NCBI GenBank assembly: GCA_025618425.1
Contig: CM046832.1
Coordinates: 50,977,658-51,041,657 of the forward strand
Direction: 5' to 3'
Source: Heliocidaris tuberculata
Taxonomy: Eukaryota; Echinodermata; Echinoidea; Camarodonta; Echinometridae
Length of the DNA stretch: 64,000 nt
This document shows, piece after piece, positions 12,016 to 21,870 of the stretch (positions are counted from its first letter, which is position 1; every line of letters starts with the position of its first letter). A model generated the notes under the pieces. It was not told the origin of the DNA. It searched no databases and was given only the letters and a program-made list of their open reading frames with translations. A program made the translations under genes and the position numbers.

Positions 12016-12842
12016 GGTGTTGGTTGATAACCAACGTCTTGCACTAAACAGTAAATAAGTGCAAATATTGAACCCTTTTACTAGGAAGTTGAGAGGGAAG
12101 TCTTTTCCATCTTAAAATGTGTAAATGTGAAAAAAATGTGTAGTTCAGAACCTTTGTGAATGCAAAATGTTGCGCCAGCCCAAAAAGTGGATTTTTTTGT
12201 TGTTTTACTGTGAATGGTACAACTGGTGTCACAGGTGTAGTATCGAGGTGTATTTTTTTTTTAATATCTCAGTCCATACTTTCATCGAATTCATGTCTGT
12301 AATTATACTGAAAATTTTATGATATTCAGCAAATTTTACTTTTGCTTAAGAATAAAATCAGGTGATTTCTATTCTCTCCCAACAATTTTCATTTCAAAGT
12401 AATATATTCTTACACTGGGTGTACGTTACATGTATTTATCTTTCAAATTAATGAAATATGACTCTTATTGAATTGTCACATGGAGTGTTAAACCAATCAC
12501 TATTATCCGTTAATCTTTAAAACATCTATCAAACCCCTTTCAACAAATACATAAATGATGAGTTTAGGTTATACAGAAGCGCTGAGCCTGTCGAATTCAA
12601 TCTATAATTCAACATAGGAAAACTCGCTCCAGGTCGCTACAAATATCTAAATTGATGGGACTGAATAAAGCTAGGTCAAGAAGGAGAACAGACGTGAAGC
12701 GGTCATCACCTGAGGGAGCACTTTAAGCTCGAAGAAGAAGGAGACTTCTACGCCATGTTTATGGAGATGTGAGAGGGGAGTCGTCTCACCATCCAGCCCC
12801 TCCGTTTGGCCGGTGAGAGAGTAGAGACCGCTGCGTCGTATC

Positions 12843-13090
12843 GTGTTGCACGTATTTGCGGAAGCCAGTGAGCTTGCGGGACGTTTCCAATTCAACGCTC
12901 TCCTGCCTAGCCGAAATGAAGCTCAACCGACCGTGGCTGATCGCTTTTGGCCTCCAGCGAAAGTCGTCAGGGCGGCATTTTCTTCCCCCGAAGACATCAA
13001 AGACTTTGTTCGCTTACTCATAAAGGAAATACTCACAAATAATCTCTCTATAAGCGAAGACTGCACGATAAGGAAACCTATTTTAAAAAA
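12843..13090 (+). CDS. Unrecognised open frame before the array (doubtful)
   Basis: An open frame without a proper ATG start reads through FWPPAKVVRAAFSSPEDIKD and runs into unit 1 of the array. It is GC-richer than its flanks, and its central part (12880-13030) looks like coding composition. No family is recognised. It could be an exon, a fragment of an old transposon ORF, or chance. Confidence 0.15.
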
Positions 13091-13091
13091 A

Positions 13092-13893
13092 CTAGAAATT
13101 TAATTCGTCACTGAAGACGAATTAGGTGGTCTGTCTTTGTGGCAAAGTGCTTTGTCAGGTGTGATAATATTTCTGCAAGATTATAATCATAATCTTGACG
13201 ACAATGATCATAAGATATGGTCATATAAGTGATGACAGTGACGATAATGATATATTGATAATGATGATCATAATGACAATAATGATGACAATAACCACGA
13301 TAACCTAAGTGGCATAGCGCCCCTACAGGTTCAGTTTTATGGGCGATTTTTCGAAAAGTGCTTGAAATGGCATGAAACGTTTGCAAAATGAATTTGGGAT
13401 GGTTTGGATCATTTCTAAATTTTGCGCGCGCACGGACGCGCGGACGTACGCGTACGCGCGCGTTCAACGAAATGACCTTGACTGGAATGACAGTGACCTT
13501 AACCATGCCAAATATGAAAGAGAAATGACATTTCGTTATGAACATATGACCATAAGTTGATTTTCACAAAATGGCGCCTGGATGACGTCACAATAACCTG
13601 ATGACCTTGAAAAAGATGTGGGAACTTGACCTTATTAGGACTGATGACTGACGAAAATATGAAGAAAATTGTCTGAGCCGATTTGGAGAAATCGGGATAA
13701 CGAACTGGACGATTTGATATTGCAGGACATGTGGAAGATTATCCCCTTAGCTTTAACACACGACAGGGAATGAGATTCTACACAAACTACTGCACACTAC
13801 TTTCAATGGACATAACACGCAAAATTAGGCAGTTTTTTACATTGTTTGTGATGGTATATGTTATAATAGTCGAAGAAGATGGTAGAATGAAAG

Positions 13894-13931
<38 letters not shown>

Positions 13932-15210
13932 ACCCACCCGGAGTCGAACCTGGGTCGCCGGAATGGGAGGCAAGTGCTTTACCAATGGACCAAAATATTT
14001 CCAATAGAGATAACACGTAGACGAAAAACGGGATTCTCAAATGACATTTTGTAGTTAAAAAAAGGGCATGATCCCGACATCTGATCAAAAATTGGAGGGC
14101 ACACTGGTAAAAGCTTATAGTCTCAGCTATAACATACCAAAATTTGGGAGAAAATCGAGCAGAAATAACAGAGATACTGCTCAAAGAAGACGGGAATGTA
14201 GAATCAAGATTTGAGAAAAAGTCATCTCCCATAGAGAATACACGCAAAATGAGAAAAATTGACATACCTCCTTTATTCGCAAAAATACACCATGATCCCT
14301 TTGTCAAAATGAAAAATCGTGGTGACTGATCTTGTAGAGAATTGTCTCAGCTACAACATATCCAAATTTGGGCGAAAAATGACCAATATTAAAGGAGTTA
14401 TAGTCAAATTTGCATAAATTTGATGACGTCATTTTTGAAAAAATGAAATTTTGAGTTTAGACGCCATTTTGATGACTTTGCAATATAATTGAGGCTCAAA
14501 TTACCCATGAAATTATATCTATGATTCCTCCTCTACCCAAATATGAAAAGAAATTGGGGGGTTTATGGACTATTTAAAGAGCTAGAGTTAATTTTGTAGA
14601 GGCATGTTTTTGCACGTTTTTACGTTATTTTCGCCATAGACGCGCGCACGGATTTTAAAGTTTGACGCACGCGTGCGGCATTATTAGATGTCAAGAATGA
14701 CTGAAACTAATTGGAAATTGTCAAGAATTTTATCAGAAATCGATACCATGCAAAAAAAACGGCATTTCTACCTTCCGTACGTGCTGCGCACGCGCAAAAC
14801 GCGCGCGCAGACGCGTGCGCGCGCAAAATTTTGAAATGCTTAAAATGACCTGAACTGTACTCTCCTTTGATCAAAAAGTGATTTTGATAATTTCTAAATT
14901 TTGACGCGCGCGTACGTGCGCGTCATGACGTGCCCGCGGATTTTGCTGACATTTGACATTGACCCTTGACCTGAAGTTTATGTGTGTTTAATATGGTTCA
15001 TTTTTGATGACTCGTTATGAAGATATGATCGATAATGTGATTTCACAAAATGGCGCCTGGATGACGTCACGATGACCTGATGACCTTGAAAAAGATAGGG
15101 GCACTTGACCTTGATAGGCCTGATAACTGACGAAAATTTGAAGAAAATTGATCCAGTTGATTTTGAGAAGTCACGGCCACAAGAAATGGGGAGAAAAATA
15201 AAAATAAAGA
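13092..15210 (-). mobile_element. Array unit 1, full length (about 2.1 kb)
   Basis: Order on the + strand: terminal CTAG and hairpin (13101-13124); a GATAAT-rich segment; a CpG-dense alternating stretch (13422-13462); the recurring module TTTTCACAAAATGGCGCCTG at 13561; a region ending in a long A run (about 13896-13928); the tRNA-Gly-like cassette (13929-13995); about 750 bp of AT-rich body; CpG-dense stretches (14640-14690, 14778-14826, 14903-14940); and a second copy of the module at 15041. It therefore contains an internal duplication. Closest relative is unit 4. Confidence 0.6.
13929..13995 (-). ncRNA. tRNA-Gly-like Pol III cassette, copy 1
   Basis: On the minus strand this reads TGGTCCATTGG (A-box-like), then GCCTCCCATT (glycine CCC-type anticodon region), then a perfect B box GGTTCGACTCC at 13950-13940. 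It ends GGGTCCA directly before a run of about 33 T, a strong Pol III terminator. The expected 5' acceptor strand (TGGACCC) is absent and the anticodon stem pairs poorly, so it is not a functional tRNA gene. Promoter, T run and repetition argue for a tRNA-derived transcription unit carried by the array element. Confidence 0.55.
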
Positions 15211-15211
15211 A

Positions 15212-16848
15212 CTAGAACTTTAATTCGTCACTGAAGACGAATTAGGTGGTCTGTCTTCCCGTTGGTAAAATTGCTAAGGTGTGATAATATTTGTGCAAGA
15301 TAATATTCCTGATTATGTTGAAAATGGATGGAGACTTGCGTCAAAGAAAATCGGGCAATTTCATATTGCATTATACATTGGATATTAAACCCCTAGGTTT
15401 AATACACGACAGGCAATCAGATTTTGCATAGGGTTGTACACAAACTACATTCAATTAGGCATAACACGCAAAATAAAAAAGTTTATTACATTGTTTGTGA
15501 TTTTATATGTTACAGTAGTCGAAGCAAATGGTAAAATATGAGGCAAAAAGAAGAAAAAAAAATTTCAAAAAAAAAATGGACGCACCGGGATTCGAACCTG
15601 GGTCGGCGGGATGGGAGGCAAGTGCTTTACCAATGGACCAAAAGTTTTCCAATAGAGATAACACGTAGACGAAAAACGGGATTCTCAAATGACATTTTGT
15701 ACTTAAAAAACGGGCATGATCCCGACATCTGATCAAAAATTGGAGGGCACACTTGTGAAAGCTTATAGTCTCAGCTATAACATACCAAAATTTGGAAGAA
15801 AATCGAGCAGAAACATCAGAGATACTGCTCAAAGAAGACGGGAATGTAGAATCAAGATTTGAGAAAAAGTCATGTCCCATAGAGAATACACGCAAAATGA
15901 GAAAAATTGACATACCTCCTTTATTCGCAAAAATACACCATGATCCCTTTGTCAAAATGAAAAATCGTGGTGACTGATCTTGTAGAGAATTGTCTCAGCT
16001 ACAACATATCCAAATTTGGGCGAAAAATGACCAATATTAAAGGAGTTATAGTGAAATTTGCATAAATTTGATGACGTCATTTTTGAAAAAATGAAATTTT
16101 GAGTTTAGACGCCATTTTGATGACTTTGCAATATAATTGAGGCTCAAATTACCCATGAAATTATATCTATGATTCCTCCTCTACCCAAATATGAAAAGAA
16201 ATTGGGGGGTTTATGGACTATTTAAAGAGCTAGAGTTAATTTTGTAGAGGCATGTTTTTACGTTATTTTCGCCATAGACGCGCGCACGGATTTTAAAGTT
16301 TGACGCACGCGTGCGGCATTATTAGATGTCAAGAATGACTGAAACTAATTGGAAATTGTCAAGAATTTTATCAGAAATCGATACCATGCAAAAAAAACGG
16401 CATTTCTACCTTCCGTACGTGCTGCGCACGCGCAAAACGCGCGCGCGGACGCGTGCGCGCGCAAAATTTTGAAATGCTTAAAATGACCTGAACTGTACTC
16501 TCCTTTGATCAAAAAGTGATTTTGAGCATTTTTAAATTTTGACGCGCGCGTACGTGCGCGTCATGACGTGCCCGCGGATTTTGCTGACATTTGACATTGA
16601 CCCTTGACCTGAAGTTTATGTGTGTCTAATATGGTTTATTTTTGATCACTCGTTATGAAGATATGATCGATAATGTGATTTCACAAAATGGCGCCTGGAT
16701 GACGTCACGATGACCTGATGACCTTGAAAAAGATAGGGGCACTTGACCTTGATAGGCCTGATAACTGACGAAAATTTGAAGAAAATTGATTCAGTTGATT
16801 TTGAGAAGTCACGGTCACAAGAAATGGGGAGAAAAATAAAAATAAAGA
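15212..16848 (-). mobile_element. Array unit 2, left block deleted (about 1.64 kb)
   Basis: The hairpin start is followed after only about 130 bp by sequence aligning to about 13700 in unit 1 (the ATTTGATATTGCAGG / ATTTCATATTGCATT segment). The left CpG block and the first copy of the CRE/nuclear-receptor module are therefore missing. The tRNA-like cassette (15577-15643) and the whole right half are retained and nearly identical to units 1 and 4. Confidence 0.6.
15577..15643 (-). ncRNA. tRNA-Gly-like Pol III cassette, copy 2
   Basis: Same arrangement as copy 1, with A-box-like TGGTCCATTGG (15640-15630) and perfect B box GGTTCGAATCC (15598-15588). The 3' end is TGCGTCCA. The T run after it is shorter and interrupted but still contains several runs of at least five T. 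The acceptor stem is again unpaired at the 5' side. Confidence 0.5.
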
Positions 16849-16853
16849 ATAAA

Positions 16854-17922
16854 CTAGAAATTTAATTCGTCACTGAAGACGAATTAGGTGGTCTGTCTTG
16901 AACTGGTAAATTGTTTTGTAAGATATGATGATGATTGGGCAAGATAGTAATCATGATAGGGTCTACGACAATGATTAGATGGTTATATATATGTGATGAC
17001 AGTGAAATTGTCCATCCGAAATATGAAAGAGAAATGACATTTCTTTATGAACATACATGACCATACATGACCATAAGTTGATTTTCAGAAAATGGCACCT
17101 GGATAAAGTTATAATGACATCATGACCTTGTGATTTTCACAGGATAATTGTCCTACCAAGCCTCAAGTATGTCCCAACTTTCATAAAGATTCAGGATTCC
17201 GTTTTTAAGTAATCAGCCCCGCAAAAAAAAAGGTGGTGTTGGGTGGTTTTCGGTTAATTAGTATGAGATTTTCCGTTTTTTCGTCTGTCAGTGGGAGGAA
17301 AAAATACAAGAATTTGAAGAAATTTTGAATTGGAAGTAAAATGGACACGCATTTCCTTGAAGTTTCAGCCATTGGTTTCGTTGTAGAAGGCAGGATGGAC
17401 GAGAAATCAAGGAAAAGATGGACAAGAAAACGACGTCTACACTTAAAAAAAAAAAAAAAAAAAAAAAACGAATTGAGGTGTGAATGTGATTTTTTGTGTG
17501 GATGATATTTGGTGCAGATGTGATGACTATGGGAAGATTGAGAAAGATTGACCTCCTCGTTTGGGAGTTATCGGGGGTGGCATTTTTCACTGTTGCGGGG
17601 GCACTGACGCGAGAACGCGTACGTCCGCGAGCGTCTAATTTTCTGAAATTGACCGGATTGATTTTAGCTTCAATCATGGCAAATATGATCGAGAAATGAT
17701 CTTCCGTTAGGAAGATATGACCATGAGTTGATTTTCACAAAGTGGCGCCTGCATGACGTCACGATGACCTGATGAGCTTGAAAAAGATGCCCGAGCTTGA
17801 TCTTATAGGGGCTGATGACTGACGAAAATTTGAAGAAATTGGACTCAGCCGATTTTGAGATTTCATGGTAACAAAAAGTGGGCGGAAAAAGGAAAGCTCG
17901 TTTTGACAAAAGTAAAATTAAC
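16854..17922 (-). mobile_element. Array unit 3, divergent, lacking the tRNA cassette (about 1.07 kb)
   Basis: It has the same CTAG and hairpin start, but the body is divergent. Two diverged copies of the ATGACCATAAGTTGATTTTC module are present at about 17070 and 17718. An A run (17446-17468) is not followed by a tRNA-like sequence. A CpG-dense segment lies at 17606-17636. Its right end (AAAGTAAAATTAACCTA) lacks the ATAAAAATAAAGA tail of the others. It is either an older member or a distinct subfamily into which its neighbour inserted. Confidence 0.5.
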
Positions 17923-17925
17923 CTA

Positions 17926-20032
17926 CTAGAAATTTAATTCGTCACTGAAGACGAATTAGGTGGTCTGTCCCTGTGGCAAATTGCTTTGTCAGACGTGATA
18001 ATATTTCTGCAAGATAATAATCATGATAATGTTGACGACAATGATGATAAGATGGCCATATAAGTGATGACAATGACGATAATGATATATTGATAATGAT
18101 GATCATAATGGCCACAATAATGACAATAACGATAATCGAAGTCGCATAGCGCCCCTTCAGGTACAATTTTATGGGCGATTTTTTGAAAAGTGCTTGAAAT
18201 GGCATAAAACGTCTGCAAAATGAATTTGGGAGGATTTGAATCATTTCTAAATTTTGCGCGCGCATGGACGCGCGGACGTACGCGTACGCGCGCGTTTAAC
18301 GAATTGACCTTGACTGAAATGACAGTGACCTTAACCATGCCAAATATGAAAGAGAAATGACATTTCATTATGAAGATATAACCATAAGTTGATTTTCACA
18401 AAATGGCGCCTGGATGACGTCACAATAACCTGATGACCTTGAAAAAGATGTGGGAACTTGACCTTATTAGGACTGATGACTGACGAAAATATGAAGAAAA
18501 TTGACTGAGCCGATTTTGAGAAATCGTGATAACGATCTGGACGATTTGATATTGCAGGACATGTGGGAGACTATCCCCTTAGCTTTAATACACGATAGGG
18601 AATCAAATTGTACACAAACTACTGCACACTACTTTCCAATAGACATAACACGCAAAATTAGGCAGTTTATGACATTGTCTGTGATGGTATATGTTATAAT
18701 AGTCGAAAAAGATAGTAAAATGAAAGGCAAAAAAAAAAAAAAAAAAAAAAATGGACCCACCGGGAATCGAACCTGGGTCGGCGGGATGGGAGGCAAGTAC
18801 TTTACCAATAGACCAAAAGTTTTGCAATAGACATAACACGTAGACGAAAAACGGGATTCTCAAATGACATTTTGTAGTTAAAAAATGGGCATGATCCCGA
18901 CATCTGATCAAAAATTGGAGGCAACACTTGTAAAAGCTTATAGTCTCAGCTATAACATACCAAAATTTGGGAGAAAATTGAGCAGAAATAACAGAGATAC
19001 TGCTCAAAGAAGGCGGGAATGTAGAATCAAGATTTGAGAAAAAGTCATGTCCCATAGAGAATACACGCAAAATGAGAAAAATTGACATACCTCCTTTAAT
19101 CGGAAAAATACGCCATGATCCCTTTGTCAAAATGAAAAATTGTGGTGACTGATCTTGTAGAGAATTGTCTCAGCTACATCATATCCAAATTTGGGCGAAA
19201 AATGACCAATATTAAAGGAGTTATAGTGAAATTTGCATAAATTTGCTGACGTCATTTTTGAAAAAATGAAATTTTGAGTTTAGACGCCATTTTGATGACT
19301 TTGCAATATAATTGAGGCTCAAATTACCCATGAAATTATATCTATGATTCCTCCTCTACCCAAATATGAAAAAAAATTGGGGGGTTTATGGACTATTTAA
19401 AGAGCTAGAGTTAATTTTGTAGAGGCATGTTTTTGCACGTTTTTACGTTATTTTCGCCATAGACGCGCGCACGGATTTTAAAGTTTGACGCACGCGTGCG
19501 GCATTATTAGATGTCAAGAATGACTGAAACTAATTGGAAATTGTCAAGAATTTTATCAGAAATCGATACCATGCAAAAAAAACGGCATTTCTACCTTCCG
19601 TACGTGCTGCGCACGCGCAAAACGCGCGCGCGGACGCGTGCGCGCGCAAAATTTTGAAATGCTTAAAATGACCTGAACTGTACTCTCCTTTGATCAAAAA
19701 ATGATTTTGAGCATTTCTAAATTTTGACGCGCGCGTACGTGCGCGTCATGACGTGCCCGCGGATTTTGCTGACATTTGACATTGACCCTTGACCTGAAGT
19801 TTATGTGTGTTTAATATGGTTCATTTTTGATGACTCGTTATGAAGATATGATCGATAATGTGATTTCACAAAATGGCGCCTGGATGACGTCACGATGACC
19901 TGTTGACCTTGAAAAAGATAGGGGCACTTGACCTTGATAGGCCTGATAACTGACGAAAATTTGAAGAAAATTGATTTAGTTGATTTTGAGAAGTCACGGT
20001 CACAAGAAATGGGGAGAAAAATAAAAATAAAG
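17926..20032 (-). mobile_element. Array unit 4, full length (about 2.1 kb)
   Basis: Collinear with unit 1 along its whole length: hairpin (17935-17958), GATAAT-rich segment, CpG block (18256-18297), module at 18391, A run, tRNA-like cassette (18752-18817), AT-rich body, CpG blocks (19461-19502, 19598-19648, 19727-19760), and second module at 19862. The tail is followed by ATAAATAAATAATAAAG and then a degenerate start-like hairpin at about 20053. Confidence 0.6.
18752..18817 (-). ncRNA. tRNA-Gly-like Pol III cassette, copy 3
   Basis: Minus strand: A-box-like TGGTCTATTGG and perfect B box GGTTCGATTCC (about 18773-18763), 3' end GGGTCCA, then a T run of about 23. The CCC anticodon region GCCTCCCATC is retained. 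Same reservations as copies 1 and 2 about the missing acceptor strand. Confidence 0.5.
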
Positions 20033-20052
20033 AATAAATAAATAATAAAGAA

Positions 20053-20100
20053 AATTCGTACGAAATTAAGAGGTGATCTGTCGATACCGACAGAGCACCT
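20053..20100. repeat. Degenerate array-unit start with strong hairpin
   Basis: ATTCGTACGAAATTAAGAGG resembles the units' hairpin start, and AGGTGATCTGTC at 20071 matches their AGGTGGTCTGTC. It continues into an inverted repeat: 20071-20083 pairs with 20088-20100 (13 bp, one mismatch) around the loop ATAC. The sequence beyond is unlike any unit, so this may be a different family member or the remnant of a fifth unit. Confidence 0.4.
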
Positions 20101-20179
20101 AAAAATGAGAGATGTACGCATTTTGGTAAAATGTATGACCTACAGCATGGCACGCGCGCCGACGTTGCGCCAACACTCG

Positions 20180-20428
20180 TCATGCGGTTTCACGGGCAAA
20201 AAGACACGATTTACTTTTGTGGCTTGCATGACGGTTTTGCAACAAGTTAGAGTAAAGGTTGAACTCGAAAACTCGCCGACTTTGGCCTGCACCGACAACT
20301 GTAGGCCTCGATAAACTGTAACCGAATGCCGAGACAACCTCAGTGGAACTCGGAGACAAGTCATCGAGGGAAACGTAGATCTCAACTCCTGACGACAGCA
20401 CCATGTAGATATGGAGGAGGTTCGCCAT
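20180..20428 (-). CDS. Unrecognised short open frame with good start context
   Basis: The minus-strand frame starts MANLLHIYMVLSSGVEIYVS in a good Kozak context (A at -3, G at +4) and runs 82 codons. The first 39 residues look protein-like. The remainder is less so, and a GT at about 20338 (TTCG|GTTACAG) could be a donor. I do not recognise the protein. It lies just outside the Helitron-like array in GC-richer DNA, so it could be an exon, part of another repeat, or chance. Confidence 0.2.
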   Translation of the reverse strand: MANLLHIYMVLSSGVEIYVSLDDLSPSSTEVVSAFGYSLSRPTVVGAGQSRRVFEFNLYSNLLQNRHASHKSKSCLFARETA

Positions 20429-20469
20429 TCTGGCGTGGAACGAGATAGTTGGAGGTGGTTGGGTGACGG

Positions 20470-21540
20470 ATCACACGTTTATGGCCAAGAAATATATTCG
20501 ACACCATCGACGGAAATAAGAAAGATCATTTTTAGAATGATGTAAAGTTCAATGACCATAGCCTACTCGATCAGCAGCAACAGCCTGTTGTTTGCAAGGC
20601 TTCATCTAAGTTCAGCTGATGAAGAGAAAGAAAGCATGTTCACACAGTAAAATAAATAAATTAACATAGGTATCAGTCTATGTTTATGCTTGAAAGGACT
20701 TTAACAACATTCAAAGTAAAAATCAAATGGGAATTAAGAAAATAAATGAAAAGATTCCAAATTCAAGTAAGAACTTCAAAACTAATTTCTTGCAAATTTC
20801 AACCTTACAATTACAGGAGAAAAGAAAAGGAGTCCGATCTTAAAAAGAGGGAAGATCGCCTGCCTAAGTCAGCGGGGAGGAAGAGAGAAATATATAAATA
20901 GTCAAATATCTTGACAGAGAAAGAAAAAGAAACAAAGAAAGAGAGAGAGAGAGAGAGATAGAAACATATTTTTTGAATGCATGATAACAAAAGATATGTT
21001 GATAGAGTCCTCTCGCAGCTAAACCCTACTAAACGTGTCAAACATTGCAGGCGATATAATTACGATGTACTATGTGTGTAGGGGCGTTGATCCAATTTTG
21101 ATTGGGGGCAAGACAGCCTTATAGTGCCCTTCATGATTGTTTAACGCCTCTTAATTACCAGCTTCTCCATGGTTACATGAAGCAGGGAAAATTAGAGAAT
21201 TTATGCGCAGAGCGCGTGGTGAAATTGAAATCTGATCGTGTAATACCTGTTGTATTTCATTGTTTGGAAGGTTTCATTTCCCGAGTTTTGCATAATTTTT
21301 TCCTTATTTTATTTTACACCTCCGGATTTAATGGGGGGGGGGGGGGAGGAGGGGACAAGACGATATGTGGCCTCCCCTGCCACCCCATAATCGACGCCCC
21401 TGCTAATGTGCCACTTTCTTCTAGCACTTCATTATCAATTTATCACAAATTTTACCTCTTCTCCCACCTCTTTGGTTGCGCAGAATAACTTTTTTCTCTT
21501 ATTTTTTGTTGTTGCGAATTAGTGTGATTGGTATTCATCT
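20470..21540. other. Intergenic DNA upstream of engrailed
   Basis: A short (GA)n at 20939-20958 and a G run at 21332-21345. No gene recognised. Confidence 0.5.
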
Positions 21541-21553
21541 CTTGCGACTACTA

Positions 21554-21597
<44 letters not shown>

Positions 21598-21870
21598 AAT
21601 TACTACTATACCTTCTCTTCTTCTACTACTACTGCTACTACTATTAGTTACCCTAGTCTTCTACTCTTATTACTACTATACGATGACGAATACTACTACT
21701 ACCACTACCACTACTACTGCTACTATTACTACTACTATATTACTACTACCTTTTCTTCTTCTACTAATACTGCTACTACTATTAGTACTTCTACTGTTAT
21801 TACTACTACTGCTGCTACTACTATTTCTACTACTTCTACTGTTACTACTACTACGACTACTACTACTACT
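21541..21870 (+). repeat. (ACT)n trinucleotide microsatellite
   Basis: About 330 bp of ACT/TAC repeats with TTCTTCT interruptions. Frames reading as poly-Thr/Leu or poly-Ser are artefacts. Confidence 0.95.

Larger units (their letters stand above)
13092..20032 (-). mobile_element. Head-to-tail array of four Helitron-like non-autonomous units
   Basis: Four related units start at 13092, 15212, 16854 and 17926. Each starts CTAGAAATTT (one copy CTAGAACTTT), then a perfect hairpin TAATTCGTC-ACTGAA-GACGAATTA, then AGGTGGTCTGTC. Units 1, 2 and 4 end in the same tail (GGGGAGAAAAATAAAAATAA then AGA). On the minus strand the starts read hairpin, six bases, CTAG, and then a host T in all four copies. 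That resembles a Helitron 3' end, and the opposite ends start TTC or TC. No transposase or helicase is encoded, so the units would be non-autonomous. Other possibilities are a satellite or tandem duplications of a composite repeat. The similarity of units 1 and 4 and of the right halves of 1, 2 and 4 is very high, implying recent spread or homogenisation. Confidence 0.6.

Noticed and set aside
13929..13995. Functional tRNA-Gly gene
   Set aside because: The 5' acceptor strand does not pair with the 3' strand, the anticodon stem is poor, and three copies lie in a mobile array.
13861..19130. Near-identical minus-strand open frames of 148-175 residues in units 1, 2 and 4
   Set aside because: They read through the tRNA-like cassette and its T run (poly-Phe). 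Differences between copies are amino-acid changing with no sign of coding constraint, so similarity follows from the DNA repeat.
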